Under the pieces are notes generated by a model that worked only from the letters and a program-made list of their open reading frames with translations, searched no databases and was not told the origin of the DNA. The translations under genes and the position numbers were made by a program. This document shows, in pieces, positions 26,782 through 35,574 of a DNA stretch of 41,572 nucleotides; the first letter of the stretch is position 1, and every line of letters starts with the position of its first letter. This stretch comes from Roseofilum casamattae BLCC-M143 (GTDB taxonomy: Bacteria; Cyanobacteriota; Cyanobacteriia; Cyanobacteriales; Desertifilaceae): assembly GCF_030068455.1 (NCBI RefSeq), contig NZ_JAQOSQ010000032.1:1-41572 (forward strand), written 5' to 3'.

Positions 26782-28542
26782 TCAACTCGATGCGGCCTCT
26801 TGCTGCTGCTTCTTCCAAAGAATGGCGATCGCCACTCGGACTGACTTTCCCATCATTGAAACGCGCATTTGTTGCGAGGCCTTTTTTTCCCACTGAAACA
26901 AATTTTCCCGGAACGCATCATCTTGTTGCCCTCGTTGGACAATTGCCGTGACAATAACTTTTTTCTGCAAATCTTCTAAATTAATCCCTTCCTCTTTCAA
27001 ATAATTCAAGAGACGTTGAATATTATCGACAAATTGTTCCGGCATTTGCGAGAACAGAATCGTCTTAATTTGTTTCGAGGTTTCTTGATAGAGCTGCTGT
27101 TGGCGATCGACCGTCGGTTGCGCAGAGGTCTCGGAGTTGCTCGTGGCTCCCCCAGTTTCCCCGCGATCGGGCGATCGCGATAGGGGAGGTTGCTTCAGCA
27201 GGCTCAATAACTGATGGCGACATAACGAAAGCCGCTCCTTCACGTCGGGATACAACTTCAGGATCTGTTCGGCAATAATTTTCCCATTGACCATATGGCT
27301 GGCTAATAATCTGAGCAAATAGCCGCGATCCATCGGCACATAAGACTCAACATTCAAATGCAACTCGCGGTTTTCCTGTTGCAATTCCGCCAAGGTTAAC
27401 ACCAAAACTTCCCAATTCGGCGCTTCCGTAAACCAAACTTCAATTGTAGTACTATTCTCCTCATATTCTCGCCCCATTTCCCCCGGTTCAAAATCTCGGT
27501 CTGCCGGATAGCGACTGGCAGGACTTTTGGTTGTAAAATTAAACTTCCGCCATAAATAATGGCATTCCACTTTGGAAAAATCAACCCCCTCAATTTTCCA
27601 ATTTTGTACGCAAGCACCAGTCAGCTTCGCTCCATCTAAAATCGTCCGAATCAGGCGACTCTCTAAAAATAACGCCCCAGTCATATCCGTCTCGCCTAAA
27701 TTGGCATCGCTCAAATAAGAGCCGCTCAAATCTGCCTGGCGCAGATCCGAACCGCGTAAGTTAGCATGACTCAAATCCCCTTGTAATAAATAAACCTTTT
27801 GCAAATTCGTGCGCAGTAAATGAGCTTGTTTAAAGCTAGTTTTCAATAAGTAAGCGCCCTCGAGATCGGCCCGACTCAAATCAGCTCGGTCTAAAATCGC
27901 ATCGCTCAAATCCGCTCCTGCGAGCATCGTTCGGTGTAGATCCGCTCCGGTTAAATTGGTAGAGCGCAAGCAAGCATTGAGCAAATTCGCTTCAGTTAAG
28001 TTTGCATCAGCTAAAATAGCATTGCGTAAGTTAGCATCTTCCAGATGGCTTTCGCGTAAGTTCACCTGGCGCAGATTCGCCCCAGTTAAATTCGCCTGGC
28101 GCAGATTTGCTTCCATTAATTCCGCTCCGACTAAATTAACGCTGGTGAGTTTAGCTCGTTCTAAATTAATGCGATCGAGGGTAGAATGTTGCAAATCGGC
28201 ACTGGTTAAATCCGCCTCGGTTAAAATCGCCCAATTCAGTTCGGCCTCTTGCAGCAACGTCAAGCGCAAATCTGCTTTCGTTAAATTCGCCCCGCTTAAA
28301 TTTGCCCCACTTAACTGACTATTCGTGAGCATGGAATTTCCCATATTTGCCCGTCGCAAACAGGCTCCAGTGAGCTTGGCCTCGTTAAATGCCACCCAAG
28401 TCAGATTAGCCCCTGTCAGATCCGCACCGGTTAGATCGATTTGTCGTAGATTACTGCCGCTGAGGTTTGCTCCACTAAGGTCTACATGGGCAAAATCTCG
28501 TTCTCCTTGTCGATAGCGATTGAGCAGCTCTTGTGTGTCCAT
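26782..28542 (-). CDS. Large pentapeptide-repeat protein with a cyanobacterial C-terminal domain
   Basis: About 586 residues. Residues 20 to about 330 are pentapeptide repeats (A(D/N)LXX), giving a long beta-helix. The rest is non-repeat: a segment around EVWFTEAPNWEVLVLTLAELQQENRELHLNVES, a Ser/Thr/Gln-rich linker, and a helical end (QIKTILFSQMPEQFVDNIQRLLNYLKEEGINLEDL). The start is uncertain. I prefer the ATG at 28542 (MDTQELLNRYRQGERDF) because repeat-family N-termini look like this; ATG codons at 28596 and 28614 would add 18 or 24 residues, and a weak AAGG precedes 28614. Function unknown. Confidence 0.85.
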   Translation of the reverse strand: MDTQELLNRYRQGERDFAHVDLSGANLSGSNLRQIDLTGADLTGANLTWVAFNEAKLTGACLRRANMGNSMLTNSQLSGANLSGANLTKADLRLTLLQEAELNWAILTEADLTSADLQHSTLDRINLERAKLTSVNLVGAELMEANLRQANLTGANLRQVNLRESHLEDANLRNAILADANLTEANLLNACLRSTNLTGADLHRTMLAGADLSDAILDRADLSRADLEGAYLLKTSFKQAHLLRTNLQKVYLLQGDLSHANLRGSDLRQADLSGSYLSDANLGETDMTGALFLESRLIRTILDGAKLTGACVQNWKIEGVDFSKVECHYLWRKFNFTTKSPASRYPADRDFEPGEMGREYEENSTTIEVWFTEAPNWEVLVLTLAELQQENRELHLNVESYVPMDRGYLLRLLASHMVNGKIIAEQILKLYPDVKERLSLCRHQLLSLLKQPPLSRSPDRGETGGATSNSETSAQPTVDRQQQLYQETSKQIKTILFSQMPEQFVDNIQRLLNYLKEEGINLEDLQKKVIVTAIVQRGQQDDAFRENLFQWEKKASQQMRVSMMGKSVRVAIAILWKKQQQEAASS

Positions 28543-28658
28543 GAAAACTGGTGATAGGTTCCCTAGCCCGGAGCGGTTATTGGGGTCGGCGAGCATGGTG
28601 CTCTCAATCCCCATTTTCCTTACCTTAGTGTAATCGCAACCGGTTTATCGCTGAGAAT

Positions 28659-30161
28659 TTAAGGTAACCATTGCGGGCGAAACCCTTTTAGGGGGAGAAT
28701 TTCCGGCTCAGCTTGGGCTCCCTGACTCAGGGACTGGACATCAAGTATCGGCAAGATCCATAAGTTACTACTGGCGATCGCCTGACCGTCCTCGTTGAGA
28801 CTGCTTGCTGCTTCTGGAGATTCGCCCTCAGCTTGAATCTGGTCGAAGAGAAGAGCGAGACCATCTGGGGAAAGACTCATTTGGATATTGCGTTGATTGG
28901 GAATGCCGACCAAAGGAGTTTGTTCGTTGGTTTCGAGGTTGATAATGCTAATGTAGGGCAGTTCTTGATAAATGTCGCCATCAATCAGCTTCGAGAGCAA
29001 GCAATAGAGGGTGGTTTGAGTGGGGTCAAACTGGCACTGTTGAATCGAGCCTTTGAGGTTGAGTAATTCTTTCTCGTTTCCTTGGTTATCCACTAGATAT
29101 AGCGAACGGGTGTAGTCCGGGTTAAATTTGACCATCGCTGCTTCCGAACCGTCGGGAGTGAAGTTGAGAATTTGACCGAACTTGGGCAGAAACAGGAGGG
29201 GTTTATCTGCCGGTTGGTCTTCGTCTGGATAGAGGGGAATCAGGGCAACGCCTTCGCCTTGTAAAATGGCGATCGCTTGCGAGTCTGGAGTAATTAAGAA
29301 ATCCCCACCTGGTTTGTTGTTCATGGGGTAGGGGTCTTCGTTTTCTGGAATAATCCACAAGCCAAAGTCCCTCGGATCGTTCTGATTCACGCGCTGGACG
29401 ACGATGGCTGCTCCATCAGCGGAAAGGTCGAAATTGAGGTTTTGGTAGGTCTCGTTATCGAGGATTTGTTCGACAATTCCGGGATTCTCGGTGGAATCTA
29501 AGCCGGTGGTGGCGGTATAGAGTTTTTGCGCGGTAATTTGCTCGGGGTCACCATCATTATTTTCTCTGGCTGAGAATAAGATATGCTGGCGATCGGGATA
29601 GGATTCAAAGTCCATGACCACCAGATTGGCTGGCGTGAGAATTTCTTGTTGGTTTTGCGTCAAGTTATATAAGATTAATCGTCCCGCTTGTTCTCCTTCG
29701 CTGCCAATGTAAGCAAACGCGCGATCGCGGCTGGTAAAGTTACCCGTAAATGGCTTGATAATTGCTCCTTGTCGTTCCTCGGAGTATCGGTCTCTTGCCC
29801 CTTCAATTTTTACCGTGAAGTCAGTGCCATAGGGTGCGGGTTTGTTGAGGGTGTATGCCATTCTCCGCCCCGCCCAACTAAATTTTCCCGACAATGAGGG
29901 GTCAATTTTTAAATTATTCTCGACGCTTTCGCGATCCATGGGATGGCTAAACTGGAGGATGAAGGAACGGTCGTTCGCTGCGATCGTCCGGTCTTGCCAG
30001 CTAAATTCTCTCACCCGAGGCGCTGCATTTTTGCCGAAAATAGTCAAGAAGAAAATAAGGATAAATAACCCGCCAATGAGAGGGATTACCAACCGGTCTA
30101 AAGGTTGCCATTCTTTCGATTTAAACTTCCAATAGGAAATTGCTTCTTCTACTATCTTCAT
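28659..30161 (-). CDS. Membrane-anchored protein with Ig-like and beta-propeller regions
   Basis: About 500 residues. One N-terminal TM helix (LVIPLIGGLFILIFFLTIFG, about 25-45) anchors it, followed by an SbsA-type Ig-like domain (FILQFSHPMDRESVENNLKIDPSLSGKFSW, about 65-145) and a long beta-rich part with repeated short motifs (RQHILFSARENN, DGAAIVVQRVN, PDSQAIAILQG, PDGSEAAMVKF, PDGLALLFDQ) typical of WD40/TolB-like propellers. It would face the periplasm. It begins 14 bases after the TIGR03943 gene stop, so it is probably in the same operon. The frame reaches a TTG two codons earlier. No function known. Confidence 0.8.
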   Translation of the reverse strand: MKIVEEAISYWKFKSKEWQPLDRLVIPLIGGLFILIFFLTIFGKNAAPRVREFSWQDRTIAANDRSFILQFSHPMDRESVENNLKIDPSLSGKFSWAGRRMAYTLNKPAPYGTDFTVKIEGARDRYSEERQGAIIKPFTGNFTSRDRAFAYIGSEGEQAGRLILYNLTQNQQEILTPANLVVMDFESYPDRQHILFSARENNDGDPEQITAQKLYTATTGLDSTENPGIVEQILDNETYQNLNFDLSADGAAIVVQRVNQNDPRDFGLWIIPENEDPYPMNNKPGGDFLITPDSQAIAILQGEGVALIPLYPDEDQPADKPLLFLPKFGQILNFTPDGSEAAMVKFNPDYTRSLYLVDNQGNEKELLNLKGSIQQCQFDPTQTTLYCLLSKLIDGDIYQELPYISIINLETNEQTPLVGIPNQRNIQMSLSPDGLALLFDQIQAEGESPEAASSLNEDGQAIASSNLWILPILDVQSLSQGAQAEPEILPLKGFRPQWLP

Positions 30162-30175
30162 AAACAATCAATCGG

Positions 30176-30961
30176 TTAATAATTATAAGGATTTTTGGGT
30201 TCGGGAATCGACTCAATGGTATTGGCTTTAATGACTAATTTTCGCCGATCGTTTAAGACATGAGTTTCCATGACTCCAGTCACGTCGAGCCAACCATCTT
30301 CCGGATAGCGATCGCGATCGCCATCGGGGAGATACACGGGCAAGCCGACGGGATAGGCATCAGCCGCACAACAAGTGACGACAAACCGAGCGAGGAGAAT
30401 ATAATCTTCGGGGAAGTCGGGAGGATGAATGGCAAACCCTTGCACGCTCGCGTCTTCTCCAGTGTAAGCATCGGGTTCGGGATAAACATTGAGGGTTCGC
30501 ACCCATTCGACTAGAGATAATCCTTGCCGACTGGCAGCATTCGCAAAGGATTGCGGCGTCACTTGAGTTACCGGTAAAAAGTCATTCACGCCTCGCTTTA
30601 AGGCTGTTTCTGAGGTAAACGCATGAGGTCGTACAGTCAGCGCGACCATGGCGGCAAAGATGAGGAGATAACAACTTAAACTCTGGGGTAATAAGGTAGA
30701 ATGTTCGGCTGCCTTCAGAGACGTTCGCGAGCGATTGGCTAGACGGGTTTGGTAGCGTCGCCACAGTTGCCATCCCTTAAAACTGCTCAACGCAATTAAG
30801 ATTACACCGGCAATAACCGTCAACCAATGATAGGCAGGATGGATTAATAAATTTAGCTCTCCAGTAATCCAAAACTTCATTAATACCAACCCCCACAATC
30901 CAGTTGTGAGTACATCTAGAGTCGGCAACCAACGTTGTGGAAAATTCAGTCGATCCAGCAT
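30176..30961 (-). CDS. TIGR03943 family permease partner protein (DUF1980/YcgQ-like)
   Basis: About 261 residues. Two TM helices in the first 60 residues (LTTGLWGLVLMKFWITGELNLLIHPAYHW) and one more near 95-110 are followed by a soluble beta-rich domain with the conserved cysteine block RFVVTCCAADAYPVGLPVY. The family nearly always sits next to a DUF318 permease, as here. Its role is unknown; zinc or metalloid handling has been suggested for relatives. I prefer the ATG at 30961 (MLDRLNFPQRW) to the TTG at 30979, which overlaps the permease stop. Confidence 0.85.
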   Translation of the reverse strand: MLDRLNFPQRWLPTLDVLTTGLWGLVLMKFWITGELNLLIHPAYHWLTVIAGVILIALSSFKGWQLWRRYQTRLANRSRTSLKAAEHSTLLPQSLSCYLLIFAAMVALTVRPHAFTSETALKRGVNDFLPVTQVTPQSFANAASRQGLSLVEWVRTLNVYPEPDAYTGEDASVQGFAIHPPDFPEDYILLARFVVTCCAADAYPVGLPVYLPDGDRDRYPEDGWLDVTGVMETHVLNDRRKLVIKANTIESIPEPKNPYNY

Positions 30962-30971
30962 GAGGCGATCG

Positions 30972-32006
30972 TTAATCAATGGTGTGATAAAGGAAGGTTA
31001 GCACAAAGGTTAACTGAGCGGCTAATACTAACAGATAAGCAATGGTTCGCGCTTTAAATACCGATAGCATTAATCCTACACTTTTAATATCAATCATCGG
31101 CCCGAAGACGAGAAATGCAAGCAAGGAAGCACTGGTAAACGTAGAGGCAAAAGACAGGGCAAAAAAGGCATCGACGGTGGAGCAAATGGACACCACAGCA
31201 CCGAGGAGCATCATGGCCAGAATTGAGGTTACCGGGCCCGTTCCCACGGCAAGGATCAGATCGCGCGGCATTCCTACTTGAATAATAGCGGCGATCGCGC
31301 TGCCAATAATTAACATCCCTCCCAACTCGCGCAACTCCTGAAGCGCATTATCAAAAAATAACCGCACGCGAGCAGACCAAGGTTGTTTGGCTATATCTTG
31401 AGGAATTTGGGTCATCTCCCAACTCGACTCATCCAAGCGCATTGGCTTACCGGATGCCCCGATGAGAAAGTTTCCGCCAGCGAGCAAGTTTGATGACTCT
31501 GGGTCGAGACCTTCTAGTTTTCGTCCGGGTTTCTCCCGTTCTGGTTTTGGCATTAAGCGGACGATACCCGGTTGCAAGAGGGGTCGTAAATCTGCTTGGG
31601 CGCTAAATATCCAAGCAATTCCGGTGGCAATTATCAAGGAAAAGAGCATCCGCAACACCACAACTTCGGGTTGACCGCGAAAGGCCGTCCAGGTTGACCA
31701 AATGACTACCGGATTAATCGTTGGTGCGGCGAGCAAGAATCCCACTGCTACCGAAGGGGGAAATCCCTGGAGCAAAAATCGGCGCGCTACCGGCACGTTA
31801 CCGCATTCGCAGACTGGGAATAAAAATCCGATCGCGCTCCCCGCCAAAGCACCGAGTAGGGGTTGTTTGGGAATCAGTCCTAATAACCGGCGCTCGTCTA
31901 CCAGGAAGAGCAGCGCACTCGAGAGCATCACTCCGAGCAAGAGAAACGGAAAGGCTTCAACAATGAGACTGAGAAAAATTGTAAAAGCGGTCTTGAACTG
32001 AGTCAT
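30972..32006 (-). CDS. DUF318/ArsP-like permease (YraQ family)
   Basis: A 344-residue membrane protein with about eight TM segments in two halves and a hydrophilic central loop (about 170-220). The diagnostic motif FPVCECGNVPVARRFLLQGFPPSVAVGF lies in the first half, with AAPTINPVVIWSTW after it, and FGPMIDIKSVGLML in the second half. Some DUF318 proteins (ArsP) export organoarsenicals; most are uncharacterised, and this one could carry another thiophilic substrate. It is the first gene of a tight run with TIGR03943 and the propeller protein. Confidence 0.88.
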   Translation of the reverse strand: MTQFKTAFTIFLSLIVEAFPFLLLGVMLSSALLFLVDERRLLGLIPKQPLLGALAGSAIGFLFPVCECGNVPVARRFLLQGFPPSVAVGFLLAAPTINPVVIWSTWTAFRGQPEVVVLRMLFSLIIATGIAWIFSAQADLRPLLQPGIVRLMPKPEREKPGRKLEGLDPESSNLLAGGNFLIGASGKPMRLDESSWEMTQIPQDIAKQPWSARVRLFFDNALQELRELGGMLIIGSAIAAIIQVGMPRDLILAVGTGPVTSILAMMLLGAVVSICSTVDAFFALSFASTFTSASLLAFLVFGPMIDIKSVGLMLSVFKARTIAYLLVLAAQLTFVLTFLYHTID

Positions 32007-32104
32007 GCAGGAAACCTCGAGAAGCTGCTCTCGGTCGGATAAGATTGGGTTTGCCCAGCTATTGTATCTGGGAATGGGTAATAAGGAATATCGGGCGATC
32101 GCTA

Positions 32105-33733
32105 TCAGGCCATGGCACTGCGCGGGAGCACGCGAACAACTTCGGCAACGGTAGTTTTGCCAGCAATCACTTTATCTGTGGCTGCTTTGCGAAACGAGGT
32201 AAAATCCGTTTGCTTCAGATAGCGCCGCATTTGAGTAATACTACCGTCGTAGATCAGTTCCCGGATGCGATCGTCAACATTGAGTAACTCCACGATCGCC
32301 TCTCGCCCCAAATAGCCGGACTGAAAGCATTTGATGCATCCCTCTCCTTTTCGCCATCCTTGGGGATTCGCCTCAGCTAACTCAATTCCTAAAAGCTTTA
32401 AGTCTTCCTCTTGGGGATGATAGGGAGCCGAACAGTTGGGACAAATTCGGCGAACCAAGCGCTGGCCGATAATTCCCAAGAGCGCATCGCTAATTAATCC
32501 CGGATCGGGCCCGATGTCTTTCAATCGCGGAATCGCACCCACTGCATCATTGGTGTGCAAGGTAGTAAACACTAAGTGACCGGTTAAGGCAGCTCGTACT
32601 GCGGTTTCCGCCGTTTCATGGTCGCGGATTTCGCCCACCATAATAATATCCGGGTCTTGGCGCAGAATGGCTCGCAATCCGGCGGCAAAGGTCATTCCAG
32701 CTCGTTCGTGAACTTGGGTTTGCGTAATTCCGGGCAAAATATATTCCACCGGATCTTCAACGGTTACCACATTGACTTCTTCCGTGGCCACCGATTGCAA
32801 ACTGGTGTATAAGGTACTGGTTTTTCCCGAACCGGTGGGGCCGGTGAGGATAATCATTCCTTGAGGTTGTCGCAACCACTCTTGGTAAATGGGTAGGGTT
32901 TGTTGATTGAAGCCTAAATCTCCAACTTGGGTAAAGGGATTTTGTCGGGGGAGCAAGCGGATGACGGCTTTTTCACCGCTGACGCAAGGGAGCGTACTCA
33001 CGCGCATATCCATTCCCAGATCTAAATTATCTTGGCTGGCATATTGTTCGCCGATGCGCCCATCTTGGGGACGGCGACTTTCGGCAATGTCCATGTTCGA
33101 CATCACTTTGAGCGCGACGACGACTTTGCGGCTGACATCTGGCGAGAGGGTGGTAATGTCGCGCAAAACTCCGTCGATGCGATAGCGAACGCGCAAGCCT
33201 TCGGGGAGCGGTTCGAGGTGGATGTCGCTGGATCGGTTGCGCAGAGCGCCGGAGATAATTGTTTTAATGCGTCCGATCTGGCCGACGGCTTTGGAAAGAT
33301 AGAGTTCGGTAACTTCGGTGATGTTTTCTTGTTCGAGTTCGCCGGTGATCGGGTTGATGAGGGGAGCAGAGCTAATCCGGTTGTGGTCGAAGGTGTTGGT
33401 ATGGTGCCAAGAGCTGTAGCTTTTATCGCTAATCGGGATAACTTTGATGCTGGTGAGGGTGCGATCTTCCATATCCCGCAGGGTATTGCGATCGATCGCG
33501 ACGGGGGAGCCAAGGTAGTAGCAATTGCGCCAGAGGAGTAAGGGAATGACGGGGGGGAGATTTTGGCGATCGGGAAATTCGCGCAAGAACCGGTCTCTAA
33601 CTTCAGGGTCGAGGAGGGAGAGGTTCACATTTCCTTCAAAGTCTACGAGTAAGTTAATGGCTTCTTCGCAGTTGAGCGTTCCCTGTCGGAGTTGTTGCCA
33701 AGCCGAAGAGGGAGGAGCATCGCTGGTTTGCAT
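32105..33733 (-). CDS. GspE/PulE/PilB-family secretion ATPase
   Basis: About 542 residues. A poorly conserved N-terminal domain (1 to about 130) precedes the N2 domain (RSSDIHLEPLPEGLRVRYRIDGVL). The ATPase core carries Walker A GPTGSGKTST, the Asp box (VVTVEDPVEY), Walker B DIIMVGEIRDHETAETA and the His box GHLVFTTLHTNDA. A CxxC...CxxC zinc-binding module (CPNC, CIKC) follows. It would power pilus assembly or secretion. It stands apart from pilT/pilC and is shorter than typical PilB1, so a PilB2-type paralogue is plausible. I prefer the ATG at 33733 to one at 33787, whose extra residues come from simple TGGATGGTGGATAA-like DNA. Confidence 0.9.
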   Translation of the reverse strand: MQTSDAPPSSAWQQLRQGTLNCEEAINLLVDFEGNVNLSLLDPEVRDRFLREFPDRQNLPPVIPLLLWRNCYYLGSPVAIDRNTLRDMEDRTLTSIKVIPISDKSYSSWHHTNTFDHNRISSAPLINPITGELEQENITEVTELYLSKAVGQIGRIKTIISGALRNRSSDIHLEPLPEGLRVRYRIDGVLRDITTLSPDVSRKVVVALKVMSNMDIAESRRPQDGRIGEQYASQDNLDLGMDMRVSTLPCVSGEKAVIRLLPRQNPFTQVGDLGFNQQTLPIYQEWLRQPQGMIILTGPTGSGKTSTLYTSLQSVATEEVNVVTVEDPVEYILPGITQTQVHERAGMTFAAGLRAILRQDPDIIMVGEIRDHETAETAVRAALTGHLVFTTLHTNDAVGAIPRLKDIGPDPGLISDALLGIIGQRLVRRICPNCSAPYHPQEEDLKLLGIELAEANPQGWRKGEGCIKCFQSGYLGREAIVELLNVDDRIRELIYDGSITQMRRYLKQTDFTSFRKAATDKVIAGKTTVAEVVRVLPRSAMA

Positions 33734-33828
33734 GGACGAACGGTGGATGGTGGATAAGGGACGATGAATGAAACGTTGACGATTCATTGTCTACTATCGT
33801 ACTCTTTCTGTTTTTTGGGCAACGAGTC

Positions 33829-34491
33829 TTAGAAGTAGCGAGCGGTATGGTTAATCGGGTCGAATTCAAACCGCTCGGTGGTGTTGGCTTCGCCATAGAT
33901 GTTGAAGGTAATGGCGGGTTCGTCCCCTAGGGGTTCGACGCAGTGAATGGCGTCGGGGAGAAAGGTAATAATTTCTCCGGGGCTGAGGGTATAGGTATCG
34001 ACTTCTTCGATACGATGGGGCGATTCGGGAGTTGGGTTTCGGCGCCAAAATGTGTTTTTTTCGGCTCCGCTCAATAGGGCAACCAGACCCCAACCGCCGT
34101 GGTTGTGGACGGGAGAGACATGGTTCGGCAGCCAGGCAACAATTTGGATGGCGAGAGGAAAATCGGGTTCTTCGTAGAGGGTGAAGACCGACCATCCGGG
34201 ATCGGCTGGAGGTGGCATATAGTAGGTTTGCAACCAAGGAGAGCGATCGAGAAGTTTGCGCGCGAGAGGACAAATGGTTTGCAGTCGTTGTCGGTCGTCT
34301 TTAATATCATCTAAAATAGTTTCTAAGTCGGTCAGAAATCGATAGAGTCGATAGGGTTTTGATGAGTTTTTGTTGTTTTTTTGAGTTGCTTGCTGAGCGA
34401 GAAAACCTTTTTTCGATGGTGGTCTAAATGAGGCGGTAGTTAAAGGTTTACGTTTTCCTTCATTACTGACGAGCCAATCAGAAGTATCCAT
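33829..34491 (-). CDS. Cysteine dioxygenase-like cupin protein
   Basis: About 220 residues. The C-terminal two thirds form a cupin of the cysteine dioxygenase type: SPVHNHGGWGLVALLSGAEKN carries the His-x-His metal ligands, and FLPDAIHCVEP supplies the third His. The N-terminal 55 residues are basic and low in complexity (KKGFLAQQATQKNNKNSSKP). It may oxidise a thiol such as cysteine or 3-mercaptopropionate to a sulfinate; substrate not determinable. I prefer the ATG at 34491 over a TTG at 34521; neither has a good ribosome-binding site. Confidence 0.8.
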   Translation of the reverse strand: MDTSDWLVSNEGKRKPLTTASFRPPSKKGFLAQQATQKNNKNSSKPYRLYRFLTDLETILDDIKDDRQRLQTICPLARKLLDRSPWLQTYYMPPPADPGWSVFTLYEEPDFPLAIQIVAWLPNHVSPVHNHGGWGLVALLSGAEKNTFWRRNPTPESPHRIEEVDTYTLSPGEIITFLPDAIHCVEPLGDEPAITFNIYGEANTTERFEFDPINHTARYF

Positions 34492-34656
34492 AAATTCAGA
34501 GGAAAATAAGATGGTATTCAATTAACACTAACTTAGATTGTAATGGCACGGGATGATTCTCAGGAAGACTTCAGATTTCTCTCACAGGGGCTTCAGTTGC
34601 TTGCAGTTTAGTAAAGACAAGAAAGATTTACTTTGAATTTTAGATTGGAGTCTTCC

Positions 34657-35466
34657 ATGAAACTTCACTACATTAGTACTTTAGCGATCGCCTCTATTTT
34701 TGCTGTTGGTATTACTGCTCATTCTTATGCTCAAGGAAATGTAAGTACTCAAGAGCAGATTTCTAATAAGGCTGAGGCTAACAATCCCTGCGCCAATCCC
34801 TGCGCCAATCCCTGCGCCAATCCCTGCGCCAATCCTTGCGCCAATCCTTGTGCCAATCCTTGCGCCAATCCTTGTGCCAATCCTTGCGCCAATCCTTGCG
34901 CCAACCCTTGCGCCAATCCTTGCGCCAATCCTTGCGCCAACCCTTGCGCCAATCCTTGTGCCAATCCTTGCGCCAACCCTTGCGCGGGTAAAAGCACTGC
35001 TCTGAAAGCCTGTGCGGGTAAAAATCCCTGCGCTAGTGCGAACCCTTGTGCGAACCCTTGTGCCAATCCTTGCGCTAGTGCCACCAAGCGCGCTCCTGTT
35101 TACTCCTCAAAAGGTGTTGCGATTAAAGGTGCTGACCCGGTAGCATATTTTACTCAAGATAAAGCTGTCATCGGTAAATCTGAGTTCAAACACGAATGGA
35201 AAGGAGCAACTTGGCACTTTGAAAGTGCTGCGAATCGCGATAAGTTTGTGGCGAACCCCAGTAAATACGCTCCTGAATATGGCGGATACTGCGCGAAGGC
35301 CCTGAGTGAAGGCAATCTGGCTCCCGTAGATCCCGAAGCCTGGAAAATTTATGAAGGGAAGCTGTACTTGAACTACAGCAAAGGCGTTCAGGCACAATGG
35401 AGTCAAGATATTCCGGGAAATATTGCGAAAGCCAATAGTCATTGGCCGGCAATTCTCAACCGCTAA
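34657..35466 (+). CDS. Secreted YHS-domain protein with long NPCA cysteine-repeat region
   Basis: About 269 residues. A signal peptide ([19 protein letters not shown], cleavage likely after SYA) is followed by a block of 17 perfect NPCA tetrapeptides, a short AGK/ACAGK spacer and four more NPCA units, giving more than 20 cysteines. The C-terminal YHS-like domain (about 150-265) contains [45 protein letters not shown] and [18 protein letters not shown] lies six bases before the ATG at 34657. YHS domains often occur with metal transport. The dense cysteines suggest metal binding or disulfide cross-linking outside the cytoplasm, which is inference. It is the upstream copy of a tandem duplication. 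Confidence 0.9.
   Translation: MKLHYISTLAIASIFAVGITAHSYAQGNVSTQEQISNKAEANNPCANPCANPCANPCANPCANPCANPCANPCANPCANPCANPCANPCANPCANPCANPCANPCANPCAGKSTALKACAGKNPCASANPCANPCANPCASATKRAPVYSSKGVAIKGADPVAYFTQDKAVIGKSEFKHEWKGATWHFESAANRDKFVANPSKYAPEYGGYCAKALSEGNLAPVDPEAWKIYEGKLYLNYSKGVQAQWSQDIPGNIAKANSHWPAILNR
34783..34986 (+). repeat. 17 tandem 12-bp repeats encoding NPCA
   Basis: Seventeen 12-base units (consensus AATCCTTGCGCC, with C/T third-position variants) in frame within the YHS gene. The first four units share CCC for Pro and later ones mostly CCT, suggesting stepwise expansion by slippage. Four more NPCA units occur at 35023-35076. Confidence 0.95.
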
Positions 35467-35497
35467 TTTGTTTTCAGTTAAGATAATCTGAATGCTG

Positions 35498-35520
35498 GGG
35501 TGGGTTAGCCACCCTGGTTT
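35498..35520 (+). terminator. Candidate terminator between the two YHS genes
   Basis: GGGTGG (35498-35503) and CCACCC (35509-35514) form a 6-bp stem with loop GTTAG, followed by TGGTTTCATT. The T-tract is short, so termination would be partial. The second gene has its own leader. Confidence 0.5.
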
Positions 35521-35574
35521 CATTCCTCTGAGAACCCATGGTTACGAACGTCAGTTTTGGATTGGGAGTCTTTC

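Noticed and set aside
34783-35076. Regular repeats that could be mistaken for a CRISPR or non-coding satellite
   Set aside because: Units are 12 bases with no spacers, stay in frame, and vary mainly at third codon positions, as coding repeats do.
34749-35087. Minus-strand open frame of LAQG repeats opposite the NPCA region
   Set aside because: It is the antisense shadow of the 12-bp coding repeat, with no ribosome-binding site. The plus frame has a signal peptide and a YHS domain.
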